Assembly (NCBI GenBank): GCA_041576235.1
Contig: JBFGLJ010000120.1
Span: forward strand, 1 to 8,916
Reading direction: 5' to 3'
Length of the DNA: 8,916 nucleotides
DNA from: JABDII01 sp041576235
GTDB lineage: Bacteria > Gemmatimonadota > Gemmatimonadetes > Gemmatimonadales > GWC2-71-9
The notes under the pieces were generated by a model. That model was not told the DNA's origin, searched no databases, and worked only from the letters and a program-made list of their open reading frames with translations. The number at the start of each line of letters is the position of its first letter. Position 1 is the first letter of the stretch. Shown in pieces: positions 1-6,330 of this stretch. The translations under genes were made by a program, and so were the position numbers.

Positions 1-438
1 ACCGAGTTCGAGACCGCCATGGCGCCCGCTACTGATCTCGCGCCAGCGACCTTCGAGGGCCAGGGCCAGGAACGGGACGGGCACGATTTCGTAGCCGAGG
101 CCCGCGGCCCAGCTGCCCCATACCAAGTCGCTCTCCCCGGTACCGACGCCACCTGCAACCCCAACCACCCCATACGGTCCAGGGCTGCCACCTCGAAACA
201 GGGTGAGGTCCGCCCCCAGTCCCCATAGTCGCTGCTCCACCGCTCCTCGGCGCGCGATCATGGTCCCGTTGAGTGAATAGCCGATGCCGCCCGCCAGCGG
301 CCGCCCGAAACCGACCCGGTAGGTCGACCAGTCCGAGCCGCCCTCCTGGAGCCACCGGCCGGCCTCCACGCTGAGGTTCTGTGCGGCGACCGGATGCCCA
401 GCCACGGTCGCGAGAACCAGAATCCATAGGTGTCGCAT
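1..438 (-). CDS. Secreted protein, probable outer-membrane beta-barrel (partial, C-terminus beyond the left edge)
   Basis: An open frame runs from an ATG at 438 to base 1 with no stop, giving 146 residues of a longer protein. Residues 1-20 form a clear signal peptide: positively charged start (MRH), hydrophobic core around LWILVLATVAG, and an Ala-X-Ala type site near AAQ/N at 20-21. The mature part alternates polar and hydrophobic residues, is rich in Gly, Trp and Tyr, and has short glycine turns, for example YRVGFGRPLAGGIGYSL (40-56), LWGLGADLTLF (71-81), YGVVGVAGGVGTG (89-101) and WAAGLGYEIVP (110-120). This is the look of beta-strands of a small outer-membrane barrel. A GGAG lies 8 nt before the ATG, and the start is 5 nt after the stop of the lipoprotein gene. 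Signal peptide and frame are seen directly; the barrel assignment is inference from composition, and the substrate or role is unknown. It is last in the visible four-gene envelope cluster. Confidence 0.75.
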   Translation of the reverse strand, partial: MRHLWILVLATVAGHPVAAQNLSVEAGRWLQEGGSDWSTYRVGFGRPLAGGIGYSLNGTMIARRGAVEQRLWGLGADLTLFRGGSPGPYGVVGVAGGVGTGESDLVWGSWAAGLGYEIVPVPFLALALEGRWREISSGRHGGLELG

Positions 439-443
439 AGCGG

Positions 444-890
444 TCACTCCACTCGCCTCGGTTCGCCGCTCCTGAGGTTGACCGTGTAGGTGTTCCCGGG
501 GCGGCAGTTGAGCCAAATGCGGGCCCGGATGGTCGAGTCGTTCACCAGCTCAGGCCGCTTCCCGGTATAGAGCAACGGGATCGGGACCGACTCACCAGCG
601 CGCCGAATCTCCATGACCCGCTCGATACACCGCGTGCCGGTGCTGTCGGTGGCGACCCGGGAGTCGGTGAACCAGACCTCGACCCCGCCAGGGACGCTGA
701 GCGCAAGGCTATCACCCAACGGCTGGAGCGAGGCTTCCCCCGCCACGGGTGCTGGGGCGACTTCCCCCTCCCCTGCCATTCCCCCTCGGGGAGTCCCTTC
801 GGGTACCGCTCGGGGGCGGTCTCCGGCGCAGCCGGATGCGAGGACCAGGGCCAGGACGGGAACGAATGGCCTCCAAAGGCGATCGATCAT
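444..890 (-). CDS. Small lipoprotein of unknown function with two further cysteines
   Basis: 148 residues. The N-terminus is a type II signal peptide: Arg residues at 4 and 7, hydrophobic stretch 9-18, and a lipobox L-A-S-G-C ending at Cys21, so the mature protein should be lipid-anchored. Residues 22-55 are a Pro/Gly/Ala-rich flexible linker. Residues 56-148 look like a compact all-beta domain with a hydrophobic pattern (VEVWFTDSRVAT 70-81, VPIPLLYTG 102-110, TIRARIWLNCRPG 120-132, TYTVNLRSG 134-142). It contains two cysteines, C88 and C129, well placed for a disulfide in the periplasm. Its ATG overlaps the stop of the upstream 99-aa gene by 4 nt (ATGA); an AGGAGAGGAG stretch at 905-914 sits 14 nt before the start, rather far, so coupling by reinitiation is likely. 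I do not recognise the family. It may work with the barrel protein encoded 5 nt downstream; that is inference. Confidence 0.8.
   Translation of the reverse strand: MIDRLWRPFVPVLALVLASGCAGDRPRAVPEGTPRGGMAGEGEVAPAPVAGEASLQPLGDSLALSVPGGVEVWFTDSRVATDSTGTRCIERVMEIRRAGESVPIPLLYTGKRPELVNDSTIRARIWLNCRPGNTYTVNLRSGEPRRVE
447..450 (-). promoter_or_regulatory. Shine-Dalgarno site of the partial outer-membrane protein gene
   Basis: GGAG on the minus strand, 8 nt before the ATG at 438. It lies inside the last codons of the lipoprotein gene and supports the 438 start for the gene that runs off the left edge. Confidence 0.6.
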
Positions 891-1186
891 GCAGGGTGGT
901 CCGGCTCCTCTCCTAGGAATTCAGAGGTGTCGGGTGTCGCGTCTTCGGCAACATGCAGCACCCGCTGCAGTTCTGGTGAGCGGCGCAGGAACTTGAGCCA
1001 GGCCAGGAGCCCGCCGAAGCCGACGATGGCAGCGGTCAAGATGGTGACGGCTAGTCCGGCGCGCGGACTCGACACTCGGCCTGCCAAAACCGAGCCAAGG
1101 AGGCCGCCGAGGTGTGACGCCGCCCACGCCACGAACGGGGTGAGCAGCCAGCCGAGTATCCGAACCGCGAGCCGCAGTAGGCGCAT
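887..1186 (-). CDS. Small two-helix membrane protein of unknown function
   Basis: 99 residues. The N-terminus is basic (MRLLRLAVR), followed by hydrophobic segments at about 8-35 and 43-64 separated by a short polar turn (GRVSSPRAG), then a basic KFLRRS and an acidic, Pro-containing tail (residues 79-99). This predicts a helical hairpin in the inner membrane with both ends cytoplasmic. It begins 3 nt after the stop of the 209-aa membrane protein gene and its stop overlaps the ATG of the lipoprotein gene (ATGA), so it belongs to the same transcript. The ATG at 1186 has only a weak upstream purine run (TAGG). The competing longer minus-strand frame over the same bases (921-1457) is Arg/His/Pro-rich and looks like a shadow. 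No family is recognised; size and topology recall accessory subunits of membrane complexes, but no motif supports a specific one. Confidence 0.7.
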   Translation of the reverse strand: MRLLRLAVRILGWLLTPFVAWAASHLGGLLGSVLAGRVSSPRAGLAVTILTAAIVGFGGLLAWLKFLRRSPELQRVLHVAEDATPDTSEFLGEEPDHPA

Positions 1187-1189
1187 CGC

Positions 1190-1819
1190 CTACGCGCGGC
1201 GCCGCCCAATCGCTGAGAGAAGTGCTGCGAGGGCTATGCCCGGCAAGAAGGCGACGGCGAAGGTGGGGAGCGCCCACCGAGCGCCCGGGAAGCCAGTGAT
1301 GACGGCGGCGGCGCCCACGAGCCCCGTGAGGACGAGGGTGACCGCCAGCAGAGCCGTCACCGATGGCTCCCCTCGCTTGGCCCGATGATTGGCGAGAATG
1401 GTCGCGCCCATCCAGGCGAGGAATGTCCCGGCCATCCACCAGACCGGGTGATACCACCAGTTACTGCCGCCACCGATCTCGAGCCATCGGTTGGAGTAGG
1501 TACCGATCCATTGAAGCAGCGCAACGTCGATGATCAAGAAGACGACCGTGGCTCCGAGCCCGATCCCGGCCGCTCCGGCAATCCCTTCCGTGCTGCGTGC
1601 CTTGGTCCAGAGGCCCGGCAGCGTCGCGGTGAGCGCCAGGCCCACCAGGACGATGATCGCTTGCAGGGCGGTTTCGGCCTGTCCCTCGAGGAACCGGGAC
1701 CCCAGGGAGAATGCCAGGACCAGGATGGCCTCGAGGACACCCAGCTTCAGGGACCCGCGGACGATGCGCGGGAACTCGGTCAGGTCGATGTCCCGGTCCA
1801 GCTCGACCGCTGAACTCAT
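1190..1819 (-). CDS. Polytopic inner-membrane protein of unknown function
   Basis: 209 residues. An acidic cytoplasmic N-terminus (VELDRDIDLTEFPRI) is followed by about six hydrophobic segments at roughly 26-41, 52-70, 80-103, 126-144, 155-176 and 184-204, and a basic end (GRRRA). Between segments 3 and 4 lies a loop unusually rich in aromatics, W112 and then WWYHPVWW at 121-128, probably at the membrane surface. ATG at 1819 is preceded by GGGAG at a 5-nt spacing and by a good promoter, so this is the first gene of the left-hand transcript and its start is well supported. It ends 3 nt before the 99-aa membrane protein gene. I recognise no transporter, enzyme or channel motif; the acidic N-terminal helix could dock a soluble partner, which is speculation. 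Confidence 0.75.
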   Translation of the reverse strand: MSSAVELDRDIDLTEFPRIVRGSLKLGVLEAILVLAFSLGSRFLEGQAETALQAIIVLVGLALTATLPGLWTKARSTEGIAGAAGIGLGATVVFLIIDVALLQWIGTYSNRWLEIGGGSNWWYHPVWWMAGTFLAWMGATILANHRAKRGEPSVTALLAVTLVLTGLVGAAAVITGFPGARWALPTFAVAFLPGIALAALLSAIGRRRA

Positions 1820-1824
1820 GCAAT

Positions 1825-1829
1825 CTCCC
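1825..1829 (-). promoter_or_regulatory. Shine-Dalgarno site of the 209-aa membrane protein gene
   Basis: GGGAG on the minus strand with 5 nt to the ATG at 1819. It is the best-placed ribosome binding site in the left-hand block and fixes that start. Confidence 0.65.
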
Positions 1830-1848
1830 GGATGGCGAGAAGTGCCGA

Positions 1849-1878
1849 AGTATAGTGCCCAAGCCTATTTCGGGCCAA
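1849..1878 (-). promoter_or_regulatory. Predicted sigma70-type promoter of the four-gene envelope cluster
   Basis: On the minus strand, a -35 box TTGGCC (1873-1878, 4 of 6 consensus bases) is followed by an 18-nt spacer and a -10 box TATACT (1849-1854, 5 of 6 consensus bases). A start near 1842 would leave a leader of about 22 nt containing the GGGAG ribosome binding site. It lies in the only sizeable intergenic gap of the window, and the gap is visibly more AT-rich around the -10 than the surrounding genes. Prediction by eye; no transcript data. Confidence 0.55.
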
Positions 1879-1913
1879 GATCGGGGGACGCGTCGCCACC
1901 CGGACGGCGTTGG

Positions 1914-2690
1914 TTACCAGGTGAGGCCGAGGTGGCTCGCGGCCACCCGGAGGCCGATTTGGGTGAGGGCGGGTTCCACCTCTTCGATGGACTGGGTGAG
2001 CGGGGCAACGATGGTGGCGAAACCGCCCGTGGCTACCACCTTCGGTGCGGTGCGGCTCGGCCATTCCTTCCGAATGCGCCGGATCATGCCGTCGACGGCA
2101 TCGGCGGCGCCGAACAGCACCCCAGCCTGGATACAGTCTTCGGTGCGGCGGCCAATGACCGAGGCCGGGGGTTCCAGTTCGGCGGCGGGGAGCTTCGCGG
2201 CCCGGCGGGTCAGCTGATCGGCCGAGGTCTTGAGCCCCGGCATGATCGCCCCGCCGATGAACCGCCCGCCGGTGATGCAATCGAATGTGGTCGCGGTGCC
2301 GAAGTCGACCACCACGGTATCGGTTCCATACTGGTCGATTGCCGCCAGGCCGTTCACAATGCGGTCGGCACCGACGGTGAGCGGCTCATCCACATCGAGC
2401 ACCAGCGGCACGTTCGATCGCGCATCCACCGCGGTCACCGGGGCGCCCGTGGCCACGAGGATCCCTTCGACCACGCTTTGGGTGACGCCCGGCGCCACCG
2501 AGGCCAGGCACACCGCCTTGACCTCATTGGGCGAATGACCGAACTGGATGAGAAAGCCACCGAACGCTTGGCCCCATTCGTCCGGGGTCCGGTCCGGATT
2601 CGTCGTCAGTCTCCAATGGCGCAGCATCCGTTCGCCAGCGAAGATCCCGGCTGTGATCTCCGTATTGCCGATATCGACGGTCAACAGCAT
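1914..2690 (-). CDS. coaX: Type III pantothenate kinase CoaX
   Basis: Catalyses ATP-dependent phosphorylation of pantothenate to 4'-phosphopantothenate, the first step of CoA synthesis, in the cytoplasm. The 258-residue length is normal for the family. Seen: the N-terminal ATP-binding DIGNT motif (6-10) after a short hydrophobic strand; the LDVDEP...GADR segment (98-110) with GADRIVNGLAA; the second ASKHA phosphate motif VVDFGTATTFDCI (127-139); GGAIMPGL (146-153); the IGRRTEDCIQAGVLFG segment (179-194); and the adenosine-motif-like VATGGFA (219-225). CoaX enzymes typically need a monovalent cation and are not feedback-inhibited by CoA. ATG at 2690 lies 9 nt after the birA stop with no clear Shine-Dalgarno, so it probably depends on upstream translation. 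It is the last gene of the seven-gene run; I see no hairpin terminator in the 94 bp after it. Confidence 0.95.
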   Translation of the reverse strand: MLLTVDIGNTEITAGIFAGERMLRHWRLTTNPDRTPDEWGQAFGGFLIQFGHSPNEVKAVCLASVAPGVTQSVVEGILVATGAPVTAVDARSNVPLVLDVDEPLTVGADRIVNGLAAIDQYGTDTVVVDFGTATTFDCITGGRFIGGAIMPGLKTSADQLTRRAAKLPAAELEPPASVIGRRTEDCIQAGVLFGAADAVDGMIRRIRKEWPSRTAPKVVATGGFATIVAPLTQSIEEVEPALTQIGLRVAASHLGLTW

Positions 2691-2699
2691 GGGCCGAAT

Positions 2700-3479
2700 C
2701 TAGGAAGGTCCACGGCGTGGCGTAAGCGGCTCGCCGTCGGCCGGTTCCCTGCCGGTTGGCGCGTCGGCCACGACGATCCGCCCGGCATCGACCCGGGCAA
2801 TGGCGCCGCTCGGTTCGGCGATCAGAAGCGCGCCGGTCGGATCGATCCCGCGGCATACCCCCGGACGTGGCTCGTGGATGCTCCGGCCGTTCAGCCAATC
2901 GCGTCGCGCGAGCGCGTCGACGGAACGGGGATCGAGCCGGGTGGCCTCGAGCGAGAGTTCTCTCAGGGCTCGCACCACCGGCCTCACCAGCCGATCGGGA
3001 GTCAGCGCGGGCCACTGGTGTCCAAGCCACGTGGCCGCGCGACGCAGGACAGGAGGTGGGCGGTTTTCGACGTTGATCCCCACACCGATCGCGGCCCACT
3101 GGAGGGCATCTCCGTGCCACCGCATTTCGGTCAGGATGCCGCCGACCTTGGCGTCCCCAAGCATGAGATCATTGGGCCACTTGATCATGATTCCGCCGAC
3201 GCCGGCGCGCTCCAGGGCGTCGGCCACGGCGAGTCCGGCACTCAGGCTCACCACCAAGGGCTCCGATGCGCGAGAAGGCGGCGGCGCCGGGCGCCGAAGG
3301 ACACTGAGCCAGAGGCCACCGGGCGGAGACGACCACGTGGCGCCGCGCCGCCCTCGCCCCGCCGTCTGTTCAGCGGCCACGACGGCGGTGCCGTCGGGAG
3401 CGTCGTTCTCCGCCAAGCGACTGAGCTCGTCTTGAGTCGAGTCCAGGCGCCGATGGACGACCACCGCGGGAGATCTCAT
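2700..3479 (-). CDS. birA: Biotin--[acetyl-CoA-carboxylase] ligase, monofunctional BirA type
   Basis: Activates biotin with ATP to biotinyl-AMP and transfers it to the target lysine of biotin carboxyl carrier proteins such as AccB. 259 residues from the chosen ATG at 3479. Seen: DSTQDE near the N-terminus (13-18), the biotin/ATP loop GRGRRGATW (41-49), GGLWLSV (54-60), KWPNDLM (100-106), KVGGILTE (111-118) and IGVGINV (131-137), then a small C-terminal domain (about 196-238). There is no N-terminal helix-turn-helix, so unlike E. coli BirA it should not repress biotin genes. The ATG overlaps the uppP stop as ATGA, which fits translational coupling; no Shine-Dalgarno is visible. The frame is open back to 3626, but the added residues are Arg/His-rich and lie inside uppP, so the longer start is rejected. 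Confidence 0.93.
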   Translation of the reverse strand: MRSPAVVVHRRLDSTQDELSRLAENDAPDGTAVVAAEQTAGRGRRGATWSSPPGGLWLSVLRRPAPPPSRASEPLVVSLSAGLAVADALERAGVGGIMIKWPNDLMLGDAKVGGILTEMRWHGDALQWAAIGVGINVENRPPPVLRRAATWLGHQWPALTPDRLVRPVVRALRELSLEATRLDPRSVDALARRDWLNGRSIHEPRPGVCRGIDPTGALLIAEPSGAIARVDAGRIVVADAPTGREPADGEPLTPRRGPS

Positions 3480-4270
3480 GTGCCGAGCGCGCCGAACCAG
3501 ACCAGCGTGAACAGCCCGATGGCCACGCAGTAGGGCGCAAAGCGGTGGAACAGACCGGACCCCAGGAGTCGCACAAGGAAGCGGATGGCGAACACCCCCG
3601 AGACCAAGGCGCCGCCAAACGCCCACGCGTAGGCCGGTTCGATGCTTGCCGGGTCGATACCCAGGCGGAGCCCTTCGAGGAGTCCGCTCCCGGCGATGGC
3701 GATGACCGAGAGCAGGAAGGAGAACTCAGCGGCGGGATGGGGTCCGATCTTCCCCCAGAGTGCCGTGGCGATGGTGGTGCCACTGCGGGAGATGCCTGGC
3801 AAGATGGCGACGGCCTGGGCCGCGCCGATGGCGAGCGCATCGAGAGGACCCACTGTTGCGCGGCTGGATTGGGCCTGGGTCCAGCGCGTGCTCCAGAGGA
3901 CGAGGGCCGTGATGAGAAAGCTTACACCCACCAGCGTGGTGGAATGGAAATGGCGCTCGACGAGCCCACGGAATCCGATGCCGACGGCCGCGGCGGGCAC
4001 GGACCCGAGCACGAGGAGCCCGGCGAACCCCCAACTTGCCCGATCGCCCCGGACCATGCCGCTCAGCACGGAGACGATGCGCTCGCGGTAGACGATGATC
4101 ACGGACAGAAGGGTGGCCACGTGGACCATGATCTCGAAGGTGATGCCGGGCGACGAAAACCCCAGCAACGCTTGGCCGACGACCAGGTGCCCGGAGCTCG
4201 AGATGGGGAGGAATTCGGACAGGCCTTGGACGACGCCGAGGAGGAGCCCTTCCCACCAGGCCAGGCTCAT
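3476..4270 (-). CDS. uppP: Undecaprenyl-diphosphatase UppP (BacA family)
   Basis: Integral membrane phosphatase that converts undecaprenyl pyrophosphate to undecaprenyl phosphate, recycling the lipid carrier for peptidoglycan and other surface polymers; the family is known for bacitracin resistance when overexpressed. 264 residues, typical length. Seen: GLSEFLPISSSGHLVV (16-31), the first catalytic signature with the conserved Glu19 and His28, and ILPGISRSGTTI (157-168), the second signature with the Ser/Arg cluster. Hydrophobic segments fill most of the rest. The ATG at 4270 overlaps the bshA stop as ATGA, with no Shine-Dalgarno upstream, so it is probably translated by coupling to bshA. An in-frame extension back to 4510 would add low-complexity Arg/Gly/His sequence inside bshA and is rejected. 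Confidence 0.95.
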   Translation of the reverse strand: MSLAWWEGLLLGVVQGLSEFLPISSSGHLVVGQALLGFSSPGITFEIMVHVATLLSVIIVYRERIVSVLSGMVRGDRASWGFAGLLVLGSVPAAAVGIGFRGLVERHFHSTTLVGVSFLITALVLWSTRWTQAQSSRATVGPLDALAIGAAQAVAILPGISRSGTTIATALWGKIGPHPAAEFSFLLSVIAIAGSGLLEGLRLGIDPASIEPAYAWAFGGALVSGVFAIRFLVRLLGSGLFHRFAPYCVAIGLFTLVWFGALGT

Positions 4271-5391
4271 GCGATGGCGTCGCGGTAGAGCGCCTCGTAC
4301 ATGGGGACAACGGTGGTCGACGCGTACCCGTTCGCCTTCTCGATGGCGGCTTCGCGCATGGCGCGGTAGCGACCCGGATCCTGCAGGAGTTCGACGGCCC
4401 GGCGTCCCATGGCCTCCACCGATCCGACGGGTTCGAGGATGCCGCTCACGCCGTCCTGGATGAGTTCGGGCACCCCGCCCGCCCGGGTGCTCACCACCGG
4501 GGCCCCACACGCCATCGCCTCCAGGGCGGCAAGACCGAACGATTCGGACTGGGACGGCAGCAGGAAGAGGTCGCAGGCCTGCAGCAAACTCACCACCGAG
4601 TCGAGCCGGCCCAGGAACCGGACGTCTTCCGCGACACCCAGGGTTCTGGCCTCCTCCTCCGCGAGATCCCGATCCGGTCCGTCGCCAATCATGACGAGAG
4701 TCGCCTTCATGTAGCGATGAATGCGGGCAAACACGCGGATGACATCCTTGACCCGCTTCACCTCGCGAAAATTCGAGGCGTGGCCGATGAGCTTGTGATC
4801 GGGAGGCGCGAGCCCCTCGCGCGCCGGGGAGTCATTGGGCTGGTAGCGATCGAGATTGACAAAATTGGGGATGACCCGCAGGTCGCACTGCACGCAGCCG
4901 AAGGCGCGATTGGTTTCGTCCTTGAGATACTCGGAGACGGCACTCACCCGGTCGGATTGTTCGATGGAGAACTTGGTGATGGCGAAGAAACTCGACTCCT
5001 GCCCCACCAGCGTGATGTCGGTGCCGTGCAGGGTCGTGATGACCTTGATCGGGTGCTTGTCGGCGAGCATCTGCCGCGCCAGGTAGGCCGTGGTGGCATG
5101 CGGGATGGCGTAGTGCACGTGGAGAATGTCGAGCTTCTCGCGGAGGATCACCTCGTGCTGCTTGGACGCGAGGGCCAACGTGTAGGGGAAGTACTCAAAG
5201 AGCGGGTAGCGGTTGATCCGGGTCTCGACCTCGTGCATGAACACCCGCTCCGCGTAGCCGCGCAGCCGGAAGGGAGAGGTATAGGTCACGAAGTGCACCT
5301 CGTGGCCACGCTGCGCCAACTCGAGCCCGAGTTCGGTGGCGACCGCCCCGGATCCCCCATAGGTCGGGTAACAGGTGATGCCAATACGCAT
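4267..5391 (-). CDS. bshA: N-acetyl-alpha-D-glucosaminyl L-malate synthase BshA (GT4 glycosyltransferase)
   Basis: Transfers GlcNAc from UDP-GlcNAc to L-malate, the first step of bacillithiol synthesis, in the cytoplasm. 374 residues, the usual BshA length. Family marks: the N-terminal CYPTYGGSGAVATELG (7-22), the NRYPLFEYFPYTLALASK region (60-77), HVHYAIPHATTAYLARQ (91-107), LHGTDITLVG (121-130), ASNFREVKRVKDVIRVF (205-221) and the GT4 EX7E motif, E283-SFGLAAL-E291, followed by CGAPVVSTRAGGVPEL. The first blocks distinguish BshA from generic GT4 enzymes. The ATG at 5391 is 6 nt after the miaA stop; a GAGGAG at 5406-5411 is 14 nt upstream, a long spacing. The stop overlaps uppP by 4 nt. BshB and BshC, needed for the later steps, are not in the window, so bacillithiol production is inferred, not shown. 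A different GT4 acceptor is the main alternative. Confidence 0.9.
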   Translation of the reverse strand: MRIGITCYPTYGGSGAVATELGLELAQRGHEVHFVTYTSPFRLRGYAERVFMHEVETRINRYPLFEYFPYTLALASKQHEVILREKLDILHVHYAIPHATTAYLARQMLADKHPIKVITTLHGTDITLVGQESSFFAITKFSIEQSDRVSAVSEYLKDETNRAFGCVQCDLRVIPNFVNLDRYQPNDSPAREGLAPPDHKLIGHASNFREVKRVKDVIRVFARIHRYMKATLVMIGDGPDRDLAEEEARTLGVAEDVRFLGRLDSVVSLLQACDLFLLPSQSESFGLAALEAMACGAPVVSTRAGGVPELIQDGVSGILEPVGSVEAMGRRAVELLQDPGRYRAMREAAIEKANGYASTTVVPMYEALYRDAIA

Positions 5392-5397
5392 GGTCGT

Positions 5398-6330
5398 CTA
5401 CGAGTCTCCTCGGTTGGTGTCCGCCCATCCCGTCGCGATCTGCTCGGCCTGCGCCTCGGGTGACCTGGTGGCGTCGATCAACAACGGCTCGCCGCCCAGC
5501 TGGTGGCGAAACCACGTCTCCTGGCGCTTGGCGTATTGACGGGTACTCGTCGCGACCGCCGCCGCCACACTCTCCCGGCTTCGCTGCCCGTGAAGATACT
5601 CAACCGCTTCGCGGATCCCGATGGCATCGAGCCCTGGCGAGCGGGGTGCATGCCCTTCCGACAGCACCGCGGCCACTTCCTCGATCAGGCCGCGGCGCAC
5701 CATGTCGTCCGAGCGGCGGGCTATCCGCTCATGCAACACGTGCCGTGGCGCCGTCAGCACGACGAACCAGGGCTCCACGCTGCCGAGTTGTTTCGCGGTT
5801 CGTTGCCAATAGCAGAGGGGACGGCCCGTCAGCAGGGCGATTTCGATGGCCCGGCTGGCCCGCTGGCGGCCACCACCGCCGAAAGACGAATCCAAACGCG
5901 TCGCCACCCGCACCAACTCACGGCTCTCGAGCGTCGCCGTCCAGGCAGCCACCCGCCGCCGCCGCGCGGGATCGAGCGGCGGCTCGGCAAAGAGGCCATC
6001 GGTCAGCGCGCGAATATAGAGGCCTGTCCCGCCGACCACGGCCGGCCACCGGCCGCGCGCGCGGATACCGTCGATCCATGCCGGCGCCGCCGCCGCGAAG
6101 CGACCCGCGCTATACCGCTGCCCCGGATCGACGAGGTCGAGGCCGTGGTGGGCAACCCGCGCCTGCATCTTGCGCGTGGGCTTGGCGGTCCCGATGTCGA
6201 GACGCCTGTAGACCTGGCGCGAGTCCGCCGACACGATCTCGAGCGGCCAGTGCTTCGCGAGGGCCAAGGCAACGGCGGTCTTCCCCACGGCCGTTGGGCC
6301 CGTGATGATCGGAACCCTAGCTGCGTCCAA
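5398..6330 (-). CDS. miaA: tRNA dimethylallyltransferase MiaA
   Basis: Adds a dimethylallyl group from DMAPP to N6 of A37 in tRNAs that read codons beginning with U. 310 residues from a TTG start at 6330. Seen: Walker A GPTAVGKT (11-18), SADSRQVYRRLDIGTAKP (34-51) with the conserved Asp and Ser, VVGGTGLYI (98-106), AIGIREAVEYLHG (236-248) and STRQYAKRQETWFR (262-275). The TTG start is chosen because GGAG lies 7 nt upstream and it puts Walker A at the usual distance from the N-terminus. The frame is open back to an ATG at 6387, but that adds Cys/Trp-rich sequence read inside mutL. The start overlaps mutL by 14 nt; mutL-miaA adjacency is widespread in bacteria. Odd: where E. coli MiaA has Asn-Asp-Pro-Gln-Arg, this protein reads FGGGGRQRASRAIEI (150-164), keeping the arginines but not Asn-Asp. 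Confidence 0.93.
   Translation of the reverse strand: MDAARVPIITGPTAVGKTAVALALAKHWPLEIVSADSRQVYRRLDIGTAKPTRKMQARVAHHGLDLVDPGQRYSAGRFAAAAPAWIDGIRARGRWPAVVGGTGLYIRALTDGLFAEPPLDPARRRRVAAWTATLESRELVRVATRLDSSFGGGGRQRASRAIEIALLTGRPLCYWQRTAKQLGSVEPWFVVLTAPRHVLHERIARRSDDMVRRGLIEEVAAVLSEGHAPRSPGLDAIGIREAVEYLHGQRSRESVAAAVATSTRQYAKRQETWFRHQLGGEPLLIDATRSPEAQAEQIATGWADTNRGDS

Noticed and set aside
29..427. A minus-strand frame of 132 codons ending at 29
   Set aside because: Low-complexity Arg/Gly-rich product in another frame of the real secreted-protein gene, which starts at 438 and has a signal peptide and barrel-like pattern.
1879..1913. A possible terminator after coaX
   Set aside because: Only weak short palindromes (TGGTAACCA including the stop, and GCC/GGC pairs) and no T-run were found, so no intrinsic terminator is claimed.
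1530..3533. A plus-strand open frame of 667 codons
   Set aside because: It lies antisense to the recognised coaX and birA genes and part of uppP and the 209-aa gene; its product is Arg/Gly/His/Pro-rich without motifs, as expected from the third-position GC bias of the minus-strand genes.
3545..4288. A plus-strand frame of 247 codons opposite uppP
   Set aside because: Very acidic, His/Gly/Asp-rich product with no domain; it mirrors the uppP gene, which has both catalytic signatures.
4271..4510. A longer uppP starting at 4510
   Set aside because: The extension is low-complexity sequence read inside the conserved EX7E region of bshA; ATG 4270 gives a normal-length UppP.
4717..5463. A plus-strand frame of 248 codons opposite bshA
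   Set aside because: Antisense shadow of a clearly recognised glycosyltransferase gene; no motif or ribosome site.
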